Assembly (NCBI GenBank): GCA_040954595.2
Contig: CM082593.2
Coordinates: 372,001 to 436,000 of the forward strand
DNA length: 64,000 bases
Direction: 5' to 3'
Source of the DNA: Balanoglossus misakiensis
Taxonomy: Eukaryota > Hemichordata
A program made the position numbers and the translations under genes. Every line of letters begins with the position of its first letter. Within the stretch, counting starts at the first letter, position 1. The notes beneath the pieces were generated by a model, which was not told where the DNA came from, ran no database searches, and saw only the letters and a program-made list of their open reading frames with translations. Shown piece by piece: positions 46,134-60,300 of this stretch.

Positions 46134-49100
46134 CTGATTGAAAGTTACAAAAATCAGAAATGTTAAAGAAATAGATGGCAATATATAATCCCCAGTAAGT
46201 GATATGTGGTGATAGGTGCTCAGACATCTTGATGATGACGGCCAAAGACCGGTGGATACACTTTGGCAATTATAAGCTCTAGTTGTGTGGAGCATTACGT
46301 GTAACGCCAGTTTTACTTTGAGTATAAGAGCACAGACCATTTCTGACCTGTTCGGCAACGTGATCTGATGACTCTCGCATCCCCTGCTGATTATTAAGGC
46401 TTCAATTATGGTAGTGCACTGTTAACACATTAAATGAACATGTACTCACGAATTGTTTTCTCCATTATATATGCAAATTGCCATGATAAACACAGCTGCA
46501 ACTCCAAATATAAGAACAGTGACAAGGGTTGCTAGATAAGTGTCTGTCAAGTCGATCACTATTGTTGTTGGAGTCTGAAAAGTAAATGTATATCAGAAGC
46601 ACAATTATTAGTAATTATACCCTAAGGCCTGGTGCACCCACAACTATGCAATGCCAAAAATTAAGTCAAACATTGTATAACTTACAGGTCCAGGGGTTAT
46701 CATAATTTCCACGTTTGTTTCAGACGTTTTCAAATCCCAAGTTTGCTCTGAGTCCACTTCAACAGCCTGAAATACAGATGTAACAACAACGTTGAAATTC
46801 ATAAATGCATCATTAAGAGCTGACGTACCATTACACCTACATGTTTTTGCTGACAGCTCACTTTGATCATTTGTTGCTAGTGTATCGGTCATAGTTCCCA
46901 ACTTGATCCTCACTATGTAAGAGACCCTAATTGATCTAGAAATGGTACAGTTTAATACCACTTGCAAAAATAGCATGAGTTTAGTGTCATAATGCATCTT
47001 TACTGTAAAATATGTTTCGCATGAAGAAATATGCAGGCCATATATGAATAAACAGGAAAGGTTTGTAAAGGAAGTTAGACTAACCATCACGGTTAAATTC
47101 CATTCGCCGTAAAGCGATGCGTTGAGTGCTTTCTTAATGTATATCTCTCCACTGTGCATATTTATGTCGAAGTAGTCATCAATGATAACGTTATCGGTAC
47201 CTGGAAAGACAAAATATTTATTAGCCCCTTAAAATGATATTGATTGTAATTATATTAAAGTTATGCAGTGATGTGTCAATATATGTTTTTCTACTATCTG
47301 AGAATACCATATAAAGCTTTGAAAAACAATCTGTAACAATTTTCTCAGATTGCTTATTGTATTAACAATTAATACGGTTACTTACTATTTGATATAAAAT
47401 AGAAAATTTCATTTGGAGTGTCTCGATCGCCATCCCTCGCAGTCACCACTATGATGGTAGAATTCTGAAATTCAAAACAAAATCCAATAAGTATCCTTGA
47501 CAAGAAAGGGTCTTTGGAAATCATACTATTCTGCTCTTTGTATAAAACTAAACTTTTTTGCGAATCATACCGGTACATGTACATGCCCTCCTATTGTGTT
47601 GTCATAGAAGTCAAATCTTCACTCACCACTGCCATGGTGTCATACACTGTGCACCAATAGGGTTCACCAATCCATTGTGGCGGCATATCTTGCATGTCAA
47701 TGACAAGAACTGTCACATTCATGGATGTTGAGAGGGGGCCTGGGATACTTCCTTCATCCTTGATTTTGGAAAAGTGAAATAAAACATAATAGCAGTTGTA
47801 CTTAAGGTACACAGTCCCCTCCAATTTTAATTTTTTTTTATATAGGTCCATAAATAAATGGCTTTTAGTGAATCTGAGTGAAAATGTGTTGGATGAAACA
47901 ACAGTATCTGCCTAGAGCAAGTGACAAAAGTGTATATTTGGCTGATTCACAATAACACCTCAACACCACACATGTATGGCGCCCCTTCACTTTCTTGTAG
48001 CTGACGGGTGTTCAACTTTCCATTATCACAATGTACAAGGAGCTAGTAAAATGATATCTTTCGTATTCTGACAGCATGTGTCTCTAAAAGATCAAACAGG
48101 AAACTACATGTATGATGGATCGGACAAAACAGATACACTATATTATCAACATTGCAGTTTCTGTTCCCTAGTGCAGTGATATCACAATAGGATTATGTCA
48201 ATCATCTTATAATTACCGTTGCAATCAGAAGAAGAGCATATTCTGTTTTTAATTCATAATCTAATGCAGCTGTGAGACTGACATCACCGGTCCAATCTCC
48301 GTGGTCTTCCAGATGAAACGTGCCATTCCAATTCTGAAAAGAAAAGAAAAGAAAATTCTATACCTACTTTCTATCTGATTAGGGAAAAGCAAACTTGCTT
48401 AAGACTGACCGGGCGAGATATTTTCAGGCTGTAAAAGACATTGAGAAATGAAACGTGGCTACGATGACATAGACAAGGGCGTATCCACGAAACTTACTTT
48501 TTCTTCTATCATAGTCAGCGACCCCATACCATTTGCACCTGTGTCATCATCAGTTACAGTCACTTTAAAAATTATTGTACCAATATCTTCATGCTGAAAG
48601 AAATGTAGTATTTTCGTATGTGAGGAATTATAGTCTAAATTTGTTTGGTGATTCCTTTGAAAACCTGGTCAAAGGCAACACTAGGATGTACGTTCCATCC
48701 CGTGGAATTGGTCCCTCAGACAGCGCCCCCAAGGGCGACTTAGTGCATTTACTTTCATACAAGCAAATACGTTGAATCCAGTTTTTAGCCATAAAGCGAG
48801 ATCTTTTTTTGATTTTCAGGGGAACCCCACACGATTGATAAGTGAGATCACATGTCTGTTTTGTGGCATGCACAACTTGGTATAGAAAACCATTGTATGA
48901 AATAAACTTCATAAGTTGCTTGTGTTTAATGAATCTGTATTTACCTCACTGACATCAACATTTGATGGAGTCATAATACTGAACTTTGGAGCATTATCGT
49001 TTACATCCGTTACATATACTGTTACATCAGTATTTACCTAAAGTAATGAGATAATAGATTGTACAATAATTAATGCTTTTCCCTTCTGTTGAAAAAAATG

Positions 49101-51644
49101 TATTATCAACTGACAAACAAAGGCTAAGGTGCCAGGGAGAGTGCTTTAAATATTTTCCATTAGGTTTTTCATTGTCAATATAGTTCTACTTTAAGCATGG
49201 TTGGGCTAATGAAACAAGTGTTCACTGACAAAATATGTGACAACAAATGTTGATGAATTTTACTCACCGCTGTATTGGTTCCATCTTCCAGTAACCATGT
49301 AATGCCATGCCTGGTATTAACCTGTCATGCAGATGTACTGCGTTTTACATTTTATTGAATTCATAATTTTGGCCGATTTCTGAAGTGCATGGAAATAATG
49401 AGTAAATCTATCTTATATACGGTACAAATACAGTGTGTGCATAGTTCACCCACCTCATAATCTAAATTCCGTTTGAGCTGAACACCAACATGTGTACAGT
49501 TTCCTCCGTCCTCCAGTTTAAAGTAATCATCGCCCGCACCAGCATCGATGGAAAAAGAAACGCAATCGCCATCTGGATCAGTTGCTATCAATGTGTAAAT
49601 GACGACACCTGCGTAAAAATGCACAGTAGGCTTTAGAAAAAATGATGATAAATTTCGTCCTTTTTGCAGGCATGTTGAACTTTGCTGTGCTTCCTCAAAA
49701 TACGCATAAAACAAACGTCTTTCATTATCACACTTGATGCGACAGTTTTGGCACTCTCTGACCTTAAGATTTGCTATGAATACGTGATAATTATCTCAGT
49801 TTCATTGTCTCTATCCAAGTATATATTTCATCGTTGGTATTGACGCAAAGTAATGAAAATCAGCGCCAAAATGTGGCAGTTACAACCCACTCAACAAGGT
49901 TGTGATTTGTAGGCCATATAAAAATCGCATCTATAAACCGGCCACCAACAGGGTAGCTTAAATTATCACTGCTGCGATGGCGTGAGCCAGGTTGATGAAA
50001 TTTGATTAAAACATCTTATTTGGTCATGCTTCGTGATTCAGTTGCTACCAACCGAGCCATAATTTAGCTGGCTCAAAATGGATTAGCATCGGTAATACAC
50101 CGTGTGTTACATTCCCACCCATTTCACAACCTGGTATTTGAACCTGCACTCAAGTGTTTACATGGTTGGGTTTTATGGACTTGTTTGTGCTTTTTATTCT
50201 CAAAAATATATGCATGGTTAAATTTGGCTCACCACTAATTTCACTCACCTATCGCTGTGTTTTCTGGGAATTGTTCTTTGTCCATATCATAATGCTTCTG
50301 GGGACTTGTGTTTGGTATTTCAGCAAATGTTGGTGGTAAGTTTGCATTTGCTGAGAAACAGAAATGAAAATGATGATAAACAATTGAAAATATTATATCA
50401 TATGAAACTAAATAAGCATTCTTTGTAGGCTTGTCATGTTTCTCTTCACTGATACATTGGATTGAATATGTGTTGAGTTTTTTAAAGATGAATTTTGCTT
50501 GTATAGACTATCTCAGACAAAATTTATACCAGAAACGTCTGGACCCTTAGGGAACCATACCGATAATATGAAATGAAAAAAAAAATTAGCTTCTGGTTCA
50601 GTACTTTTATCGGCATATGCTGTCTTCACCTTTATCACTACATTACTCAGAGCTTGAATTTCTTGTCAATATGCCTAATGCATAGCCAATTTTAGGCGTA
50701 AGAAGTAACTGTTTACAGTTGGTCACTGACTGTGTTGTAAGGACTACTACAGGTACATGTACTTTGAAATGGTGAGCAAACAAAGCGATGACAAAGTACA
50801 GCAACAGGCAATTCTACCTGTACTATCGCCAAACAAACAGAGTCATTAGATACAAACAGGCACAAGAGTTACCTATGAGTTGTTACATTACACAGACACA
50901 AAAATGGCATTTAGGGGACACATTCCAATGTTTTGTTAGAGTTTAGTTTTCAGGATTGTAAAATTAATTCTGTTCTGTGACTTTTACTATCATGGTGACA
51001 AATTCACAGAGCCTCCTCCTTAAGTTACAAGTCCACAGAAATCTTAATCTTAAGTTTATTGGTGATGGCTATATTGAGATTGGATTTCATGTAGACATGC
51101 AGACAGCCAACTCTGCATGGTCAAAGTATATTTGAAACGCATGCTTGACACTGGGCAGTCATCGGAATTACATGCCATCGAACAGTGTTGCTAAGCTACA
51201 CAGCTATCCTGACTAGATAGTCCCCGCTTGATTGCAGATACACTATGGCCAATATTATAACCTTCACGTTTTTGACAAAACAGATGCTGTACATTTATAC
51301 ATTGTGCAAGAATTGAAGGAAATAGTGTCTGCTGGAATATCTGAAGTGTCTTGTCCTTGTTAAAAGTTGTTAAAACAAGTGGGGTTTATCGAAACCTACC
51401 AAAATATAGTTTCTTAACAACAATGGCATTTGTGTTGCATTTCGATGCATTTCAACACCATAACATCAGTCCGACAAAACAACTAAATAACATAAGTTAA
51501 CCAAAGAAATGTGTTCATTGGTTACTGTCTGAACCTACCTGTAGAGATGAGACAATGTAGTAGAAGGCAAAATTGTGTGAGTGATAGAGAAGTCTTGACA
51601 GGTGCCATCGCGCTGAGGTTAGAGTTCACCCTTGAGCCATCCAT
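46013..51644 (-). CDS. Short type I cadherin with three EC repeats (CDHR1/cadherin-related-like)
   Basis: Single-pass cell-surface adhesion-type protein, 458 residues, complete. Coding exons, reverse strand: 51644-51539, 50350-50249, 49608-49454, 49321-49268, 49037-48945, 48593-48498, 48333-48217, 47758-47627, 47464-47386, 47200-47085, 46766-46686, 46574-46450, 46133-46013. Signal peptide within 1-35 (LTQFCLLLHCLIST; a second ATG at codon 13 is possible). EC1 runs from LPPTF to the calcium-linker DVNDNAPKF (150-158) and includes TDPDGD and LDYE. EC2 has DDDTGANG and LDYE and ends DMQDMPPQW (262-270). EC3 has ARDGDRDTPN and FDINMHSGEIYI. TM is about 390-415, then a charged 43-residue tail ending TAESQA. 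QDMPP plus DGDR recalls CDHR1 and CDH23-type cadherins, but those have more repeats. Exons 4-8 are all phase 0. Confidence 0.87.
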
Positions 51645-53640
51645 AGACTCGAATCTCCGAAGGGAAAGAACACTATTAAACTGTAAAGAATTTAAAATGC
51701 AACAGTTACAGTCCAAATACACATTCACAATCCATTTGTATAGAAAGAACGGTACGTGATATGGTGAGTTGTGCAGCTAGCTGTGAAACAAATCTTCTTT
51801 GTAAACTTAGAGCAGCAGAACAGAACATGCGAACAGTACGGCAACTTCTGACACAGAACATATCTTGGTATTGGCATGTTTCCAAGTTGACATAATTATA
51901 CATCTGAGGGGCTATAGCATTTTATTACTTTATATATACAAGAAAGAGAAGGGGCTTTGTTGTATACTTTGAAAATTTGAGCAGGTTATTTTATATAATC
52001 TGTAAATTGAGCGACGAGGGTAATGCCTGGATTACAGGGAATCAATTAGATGATTGACTGGAGTAAATAGCTGGCAATTCAGTTTAAATTGATACCAGCA
52101 GATAATTGTCTTTGCCTGGTGAATCCTAATCTGTCTTGGTTTTTGTTCCTTTCTGTCTGTCTCAGAGACTGCTTGTCTCTAGTTGACAGGAAATTCCCCT
52201 AAAACGATATTGGCAATTTTTTACAATCTTTGTTGAGAGTAGATGGTACATATGGGCCGGTTGCTATATTTGCTACTTCACGAAATATACTGGGGTGTAC
52301 CATATGCGTGTACAACTGACCTTGTGCCAAATGGCAATCATATATCAATGAGCAGCAATTGACTAATCAACTAAATGGAATTATAGATCATTACATAAAT
52401 TAACTTCATGTTTATCACGCCATATATAATAAGGTGCAAATGGCCTTTGACATCATGATAAGGCGTGGACAAAAATATACGGCAGTGTCAGTCATGGCTG
52501 TACCCCGTTGTTATGGCGACGCTTCATGTTTGATGCACTAGGTATCGACCGGGTGGACGACTGATGAGATACAATGTTTAATACTACCCAAACGTCCTCG
52601 TACAATCCACACTTGGTACAGCCATTATTAATGATGTCACCAAATGTTGATCTCTCCAAGAAGTGGGCTGTACAACATGTACTTGCAACCCATGCCAGTT
52701 GTCATGGTAACTACTACTTCTTTCATGCTTGAGTATTTAGGTGAATCATAAGAGAATCTACTTGTTATTCCAAAATGTCAATTAAAAGCTTAAATTATGT
52801 TTTAAATAAACCATATTGCATGTTGTAGACTGCATTGGCTTGTAACTCAGTAACCTTTGTCCCTGCATGGTCAGAAGTAAATTTGTTTAGTAAAGAAGAC
52901 CTTGCCAGATTAATAATTAAATTTTGTATTATCTGTTCGCAATCATCAAACACAACTTTGTGTTCAGATGTCATTCAATTGTTGATTAGACCTCTATACA
53001 CTGGCGTATGTACATGTCAGAGGTCAGGTAGGGACTCCCCCGCTGAAACCATGGAAACTGGCATGAAAAGCCAAGATCTTGTACACTATGTGTTCCTACA
53101 CTCATAATGACAACCTGATTCCTATGTTGCAAGAAATACTGTTTTATGAATTGGCTGTACTTCTTGAATTTTAAACATTATAATTAAACCAAAAGTTCAT
53201 GGTCAGTGGATTAAGAAAACATAATGTATCAGGTGTTTATTGTCCTATCTGAGAAAACTTCATTTTGCCAAATAAAATAAAATCCAACATATAGAGAGGC
53301 TTGTCATATTATATTGAACATGATCGTGCGTATAGAAAAAGTACTCACTGCGTTTGTTATAGATAGCTGCCTCTGAGTAATACACACACTCCTCTGTGCC
53401 AGTCTCTGCTAGTCCACTGGAATGGTGTCACCGTGTACACTTCAATCCATGAATTTGATCAGTTGGCTTCTATCTCCATTTCCAAAACAGTTACCGTTGT
53501 AATTGTGGTTAAAAATTCAGCAGCATTAACGTAGAATACGGGTCAAATTGTGAAACGTTCTTGACACAGATGGAATAAGATTCAGTCGAGCTCCGCCGGC
53601 CATCTGCGGTGTTTTCAACTCCTCGGGATTATGTACACAA
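51645..53640 (-). other. Cadherin 5' region: UTR, intron and candidate non-coding first exon
   Basis: The first coding exon has a good acceptor (TTCTTTACAG), so it begins at 51680, giving 36 bases of 5' UTR. Upstream on the reverse strand a donor GCA/GTGAGTAC ends a candidate exon at 53349. About 200-300 bases further upstream (about 53540-53640) is a small CpG-richer patch that could be the promoter. No coding potential is seen between the two exons; forward frame 52835-53107 has no recognisable features. Confidence 0.4.
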
Positions 53641-56600
53641 AGCAGCCTTGGATACCGAGTTCAGCTGATTTATGAGATTGTATTAATTGTTTTGTGGCTT
53701 CGACTTTATGTGATCACGGGTGAAATCATTCCAAGTCTAGGTAGAATTCGGAATTCGCGTCTTGGACATGTGTTTTCAGAAAACATAAACCAACAGAAGA
53801 TTTTACTACTCATACAGTTACACAGACTTGTGTGAAAAACTGACAAAGCTTGCTTATAAGAAAATCTCACATATTTCACTCAAAGGTATTCAAGATTAAG
53901 GTATTTGTTGAACAGTTTGAATTTCATTTTTTGGCCAACATGCATGTACCAGCAAACCTCACCTGAGTATTTGGCATTAAAAACCCTTGCACAGATATTG
54001 TTGTCGACTCACTCTATCATTTCAGACTGCACGAAGTAATATCAACCTTTCAGGAATGATTATACAGCAGTGTGGGAGTAATAATTCAAGTTGTTTGCCA
54101 ATCCCATTCTTTGCCATGTGCGTATGCAGCCTGCAGAAACGTGAAATATACACTAGAGACTAGTATTTAGCCTAAGTGCACTTGATAATTGCAACACTAG
54201 TTCATAGAGCATTCACAATGCCAACTTTGAACCAATGGACTCAATATCTGGTGATGCCGTGTTTTCGGGGTTGAATGTTTTCTGTCACATGAGAAAAGGA
54301 TTTTGCCTCCAAAATGTCATATTGCCTCTGGAGTTAAGTAAGAGCACATTCTGTCGATAACATGTAGGATCGAAGGAGTGACGACTTTACCAGATACCTG
54401 ACCGTGTTGACAGAGTAATGTAAATCGATTGAATTTAACTGAAAATCTCAATGTTATTGTAGGCTTAGCCCTTCTAGTATCCGACTATGGCTGTACTGGC
54501 CTCCTTGTGTAACAGAGACAGACACTCTCACCATAGGGCTAAAGGCCAAAATGTCTTGTTTACTTTTGTTTTTCGAGGGTACTTTTATTTCGTATACGTT
54601 GTACTGTGTGTATTTAACATTTCCACTGACATATTGAGACTGAATGTCATGGCAATAAACCAAATAATCAAAACCAAATCATAAACTAAAGTTTACTTCT
54701 GCCAAACATAAACTGTATCACCATGTACATGATTTATTAAGATCATCATATGAATACACTCTTAGACTAGAGTAGGATATGTTGAGGGCGCTATTAAATA
54801 CACAAATGCTGACTCAGTTCACTGCCTGAGAAAATTCTGAGAATAAGAGTTAATTTGCTTATCTTGACTGATAATGAACACTGGACATCAGTGATTTGAT
54901 TTAATGTTACAGTGGTGGTAATTTCTCGTACTTTTTATATCAAAAGAACAATTTCATTTGTTAATTGCATTTGTGTGTTAATAAATTGTCCATATGCTAT
55001 GATGTTTATAAAGCAGAATGCTTGTACATATTGCAAAATGTACGTAGTACACATGTGTAGACAAAAACAGATTGTAGTCGGAAAGAGATTAGTGATGTCA
55101 TGCTCTGTACTTTTGAGCCAATCAGATCTGAGTATTTTCAGAGGCCTAGTAAATTGGCCAATGATATGGCTTCAATTTCACCATGTACGTACTGTACATC
55201 ACACACCATGCAGCCAATACTCACCCTTTCTATCACTTCTTTATTTTGTAGTTGTTCAAGTTTGAACACTACCATGCCTTATGGCTCTTAATACGAGAGG
55301 GTTCACAAACTGTAGTCATATGTTCATTGTCAGGCACAATGCAGAACTGAATCTCACACACGAGCCGCCTTCATTAATGATATGACAGAACTAGACTTCC
55401 ACCAATCCCTGAGGCAGTATTTTGTTCTTAATCTTATCACGTTCGCTTTAGTCTCAAAAAAAGCCTTGCGTTGCCATAAGTTTTTCATTATTCTGAGTGT
55501 GGTCATGACATGGCAATTATCATATCATGCAGCATCGAAAACGTGTGAACAACAACAAAGAATAGTTTAATCTGAATGACTGCACTCTTTCACATAAAAT
55601 TTCCTTGGAGACTTCTATCCCTTGAGAATGTCACTGAGATGACAATGTTTATTTCATTTAGGTGATGTGGCTTAATTGGTTGTATTCCCCGAAGGAATTT
55701 ACTCAGCTAACAAACAAATCTGCTACACAAATTTCAATAAGTTGTATTAGAATACAGAAATAGTGATAGTTTTTCAGACATGTTCAGTTCCATGAATCAA
55801 CAAATGAATGGATGTTTTTCCTGGAAGTATGCATTTCAATTAGGAAAGCCGGGAATGTTTTTTTGTCAACCAGCTGGATTTGCAAGATCCCAAAATTTGA
55901 AATGCGTCCTGTTTTCCCTGTCTCGGACTAAAATGCAAAGATTACTGACCCAGGTTGTTTACTTATGCAACAAATTACCAACAAATGCATTTAAAGATTT
56001 GGCAAAATAAGGATTCTCGGCCATTGGACTCACATCTCCATTCAGCAACTACAAATAGTATTACATCCTGTGTGACGCAGTTGTAACCCAGTCTTTGTTT
56101 TCCTCTGTTTCATGTTTTTTTCTCCACGGATTCCTTGTAGACGAAATTGTCCTAAGGGCTCGGTGTATTCGCCAACAAGGTCAATGCACAGAAATGTTGT
56201 GTCCTAGCTGTCTTGGCTTTGGGTGTTCAAAAAACCTTTTCCCATGTGTATTAATGCGCCTTCGTAATCAGGTTTGTTTCCTAAGCCGTCTTGATTCTTC
56301 AAGCATCAAGCACTTAGAGGTTGAACAGATGACAAGATGTATCGCCAAATAGATAGACTAATATGCTTCACAAAACCCTTTCCTTCTTACCAAGATGAAA
56401 ATATTTTGAGTCAATTTCCAAAAAGAAAGACCAGCGTAGAGTACGTGTTAAATGTAATTTTTGATATAGTATGTGCGAGTTATTTTCACCCGCTTAACGG
56501 GACCTGAATTCTTTGAGAGGACGTTGAACATACTAGTTTTTATTACCTTGGCCTACAGTCACCAATTTGAAAGAAGATAGAATTACTTGGGGCGCAATAT

Positions 56601-57258
56601 CATTATTTTTTCATCACAGTGCTCCTTTTGTTGTATCCACATAATAGATTAGAATATACTGCGAAGTATTAAAGTCTCGTGTTCAAAGCCTACGCACGAA
56701 ACCCCATAATCCTGTTGGGTTCATTTTTACCTCTAGATCAGAAATCAGTCCTCAATGCCAATAACTCTGTAAGACTCTGAGTGTATGCGTACTTTCCTGC
56801 AGCATAACATGAACCAGATATATTGTCCACACAAACATGTTTCATCTTGCAATTCAGTATGACAGATATACATCAATCAGGCATTTCTTCATTATATTTT
56901 CTGGTACTTGTCCAGAGCTGTACCAGTCATGTCTCAACGGGTGTGAACCCTGCAGAACTCATTGAAAATCAGAGATTATATTTTGGATATAATTAGGATG
57001 ATTGAGCTTTATATGCAATTCAAAATAGCTGGTTTGGCATAAAATCTCAGTAAGATATTCCTGCAGGGTGTTTGGGAAAATGACTTAATAAGCTCTGATG
57101 TGGTTAGATGTTGGCATTTGTAAAATCAATCACGCCAGTTTTGTTCATATTTTCTGGGCCACAAATGTTTTGTTTCGAGACAGATTCAGGATTGGCAAAT
57201 TGGGCGAGGAATTGTCATACTATGTTCACAAAGTAAAAATACAGAGTGTTAAACGAAG
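53641..57258. other. Intergenic region between cadherin and esterase genes
   Basis: No exon, RNA gene or clear repeat recognised. The longest forward frames (54912-55265, 56095-56352) show no domain, signal peptide or composition typical of the coding exons in this window. Confidence 0.5.
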
Positions 57259-57287
57259 TTTATTTCACACAGGTTTCTGCTTTTATT
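57259..57287 (-). terminator. Candidate polyadenylation signals of the esterase gene
   Basis: Two reverse-strand AATAAA hexamers, at 57287-57282 and 57264-57259, lie 81-109 bases after the stop codon. That would give a short 3' UTR of about 100-130 bases. Confidence 0.55.
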
Positions 57288-57367
57288 GATAGTTAATGAC
57301 TGCAACATAAGCACTACATTAAGCCTTATTGTGATTACATAGGTTGATACTGTAGGTCACTGAAGCT

Positions 57368-60300
57368 TTAATACAGAGTTTGGAATGTCGCGAGGAAAGC
57401 GATCACTAACATCAAAATCCCAATACTGTCCGGAAGGGTTGCTCCAGCTGCTTGACACTCGCCCGCACCAACTACTGGTGGTGACACAGTCGCATTTGTT
57501 GCACCACGGTACATGACCTTCCGGAAGTAATCCTGCCAGTAAAGCATCTCTCTTGCTCTGTAATCATACTTGACAGCTGACGTTGCACTGAATTCCAGAT
57601 ACGCATCATCTACATCATCAAATTCTTCCCAAATAATCCCAGACACTGGTGTTGGTGTGGGATCGCTGTTAAGAGGAAGAAATGATTTAGTTATAAAGTT
57701 GATTCCAGTGAAAGCTTTCATTTATAATACCATTCATAACTTTCATAACTGTGAGTGTTTGTATATGGTATAGCTGTGTTGACACTGAACTGCCAGAACC
57801 TCATCATGGTTAGGATCTATAATTTATGTATAATTCTCTCAGAGTCAGTTGATTGTTTCCGGTAGTCAGTGAGCACGCGAGTGTATTTTCTATGTCTTCA
57901 CTACAACTTACCCATACATGGCCAGATTGGTGTACAACGTCATGACCAACTCGCTCACTTCTCTGTCAGTATCTGTCCAATCTGACTGGGAATCGTACCA
58001 ATTTCCGGCACTGCAATCCCAGGGACAAGTGCGATTTTCATGAAGGAATGGTGTCCCGAACAGAAAGCTTAAATCAGTACTGTGGGTTATACCTACAATG
58101 AAATGCAGGGTGATAAATGTCTTCAGAAACTCAAATGGTATTTTGCAGGAATGGATCTATTGAATTTTTACCTTGAAGTAGAATTGTATGTTGAAATATA
58201 TTCACTTTCATAACAGCTGGAATGAATGGCGCTTATGGAATGAAGTTGCTGCAAAAATTTTATTATAAGTCACACCTAAAAAGCCCTCTTTGAACACACC
58301 TCTGTATGACTAAAAATATACACATATTGTTTTTTTTGTATATTTCGATGGTTTCTCTCCATTAAGCTTACCCATATGGTCTGGACTGGATTTGTATGGC
58401 GACATGTACTGGAAATTGTATTTGTAAGATCCTGGATATTGTTTGGCATGCCATTTGCCATGGTAGTCAGATGGTGACACATAGAAGTGATCGGTTTTAA
58501 ACTGAACCCACAAAGAAAAGAATATTTATGAGATTAAGGAGAGTTAATTAATACATATTTTCTGAATATCAGCTGAAGTCAGTTTGACACATCATGACCT
58601 GTTCTTTAAGTTCTGTCTTCAGTGCTGGTTATATTTTAATTTGGATATCAATTTTATCACTTATAACTGATTGTCTGCATACTGACCATGTCTAGACACG
58701 TATCCTACCTCAACCCACTCGTCCCGAATCTCTCGCTCGTTATCAGGGTCTGAATATTCGGTGTACTCATAAACAATCGAGTCAAAGAGGGCGTCTTTGT
58801 TTCCTGTTTGCAAGTACAGGGCTGCGTTGAGCCAATCATCGATGTCGCTCTCAAACTGCTGTCTTGACAAGGTCACAGGAGCTTAAAACAAAATACAGAT
58901 TACCATTCACAGGAGCTGTTTCTTTAATGATATACAATGATAGAGGACAAACATAGCGGTAAAGATGGCCTACCTCCACTAGCAGAGGATATGATGTAAA
59001 ATAATATCATTTGATTTTTAATAATAATCAAACAATAACTGATAAAATATCAAGCAACATGCCATCTGTTCCCTGTGATTGCGTGCTGCAATATGTAATT
59101 CTGTGCTACATATAGGAAAAAAAGCACCCCCCCCTACACACACACATACACACTCCCAATTTCAGAGTGAAATTTCACATTTTCCAGCATGTACAAGAGC
59201 TGGAAAATTGGGTTCCACAAGATTATATAAGGTTCGTTTGTGATACGTAAACTTTGTTAACTGTGACCGTACCTAATTATAGGCTGCATGTTAATGCCCG
59301 AGTAATGGTTTTGAGTGAATTTGTGGAACTAAAAAAACCTGAAAACATGATTTTTACTCATTTTGAATTAACCTTTGATGTACTTTAATATAAAACGGTG
59401 ATTCTACTCGCTCTTCAGTATTGCTGCTTGCAGCTATAATTGTTATGTTTGTATCTCATAAATATAATACATACGATAGGGTAGTTCGTCTCTTGTTTCT
59501 CCAACTATGAAGGGCACCTTTAGAAAATCACCCGTCCATAACAAATCTGTGGGATCATCCAAGATAAAGTAGCCATCAACATTCGGTGTCCATTCGCACC
59601 AGTCTTGTGGATACTGATCGAGACATAAAAGATAATTAAGGTCACATATTGTATTTACGGTTGAGGCTAAAAGTATCAAAGTCGACTTGAAATTGTTTGT
59701 TCAATCCGCCATACCATCCCACACATTTGTAAGAGAATTAAAATAAAATACATTTATGCTAATATGACATGATTGTGTTTACCTGTACCACTGTGTTAAC
59801 CAGATCTTGCCATGTTTGTGCTCGCAAACAGTCGACCATTTGTTGTGATGTGGCAGTTGGACAGCCTAAACTTTGCGCTAACTGTCTTGTGGCATTGCTG
59901 GCTTCGTAGGGTGGCCTGAAAATGGCCCAGGGTGCTGTTGCTGTTCCACTCATAGCTATTACACCATGTAATATGCCTAGAAAAAGATAATAACACTTGT
60001 AGGGAAATAATGAATGGTAACTTGATAACTGGAAATGCAATTTATCTTCAAACTTAAATATGTGCATTAAAATGACAGATATACTTGATGTGATTGGACA
60101 TATCCATGTTCTTGAAAATATCCTTCTCAACTGTTTTCTCTAAAATCTGATAAAATGAGAAAAGCAAGGTGAAGGAGGGTGATCAATGACAGAAATGGTT
60201 GTTCCGCACAAACAACAAGAAAAGACAGTGTTGCATACGTCACCTTGAGCGAGAGGAGAGAACAAAAGTAGCGAGGCACTAACTCCTCCTGAGCTCTGTC

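Noticed and set aside
48722-48736. CTCF-like GCCCTTGGGGGCGCT on the reverse strand in a cadherin intron
   Set aside because: Three mismatches to the core motif; too weak without binding data.
54912-55265. 117-codon forward frame in the intergenic region
   Set aside because: Hydrophobic and Cys-rich by composition only; no signal peptide, splice or family support.
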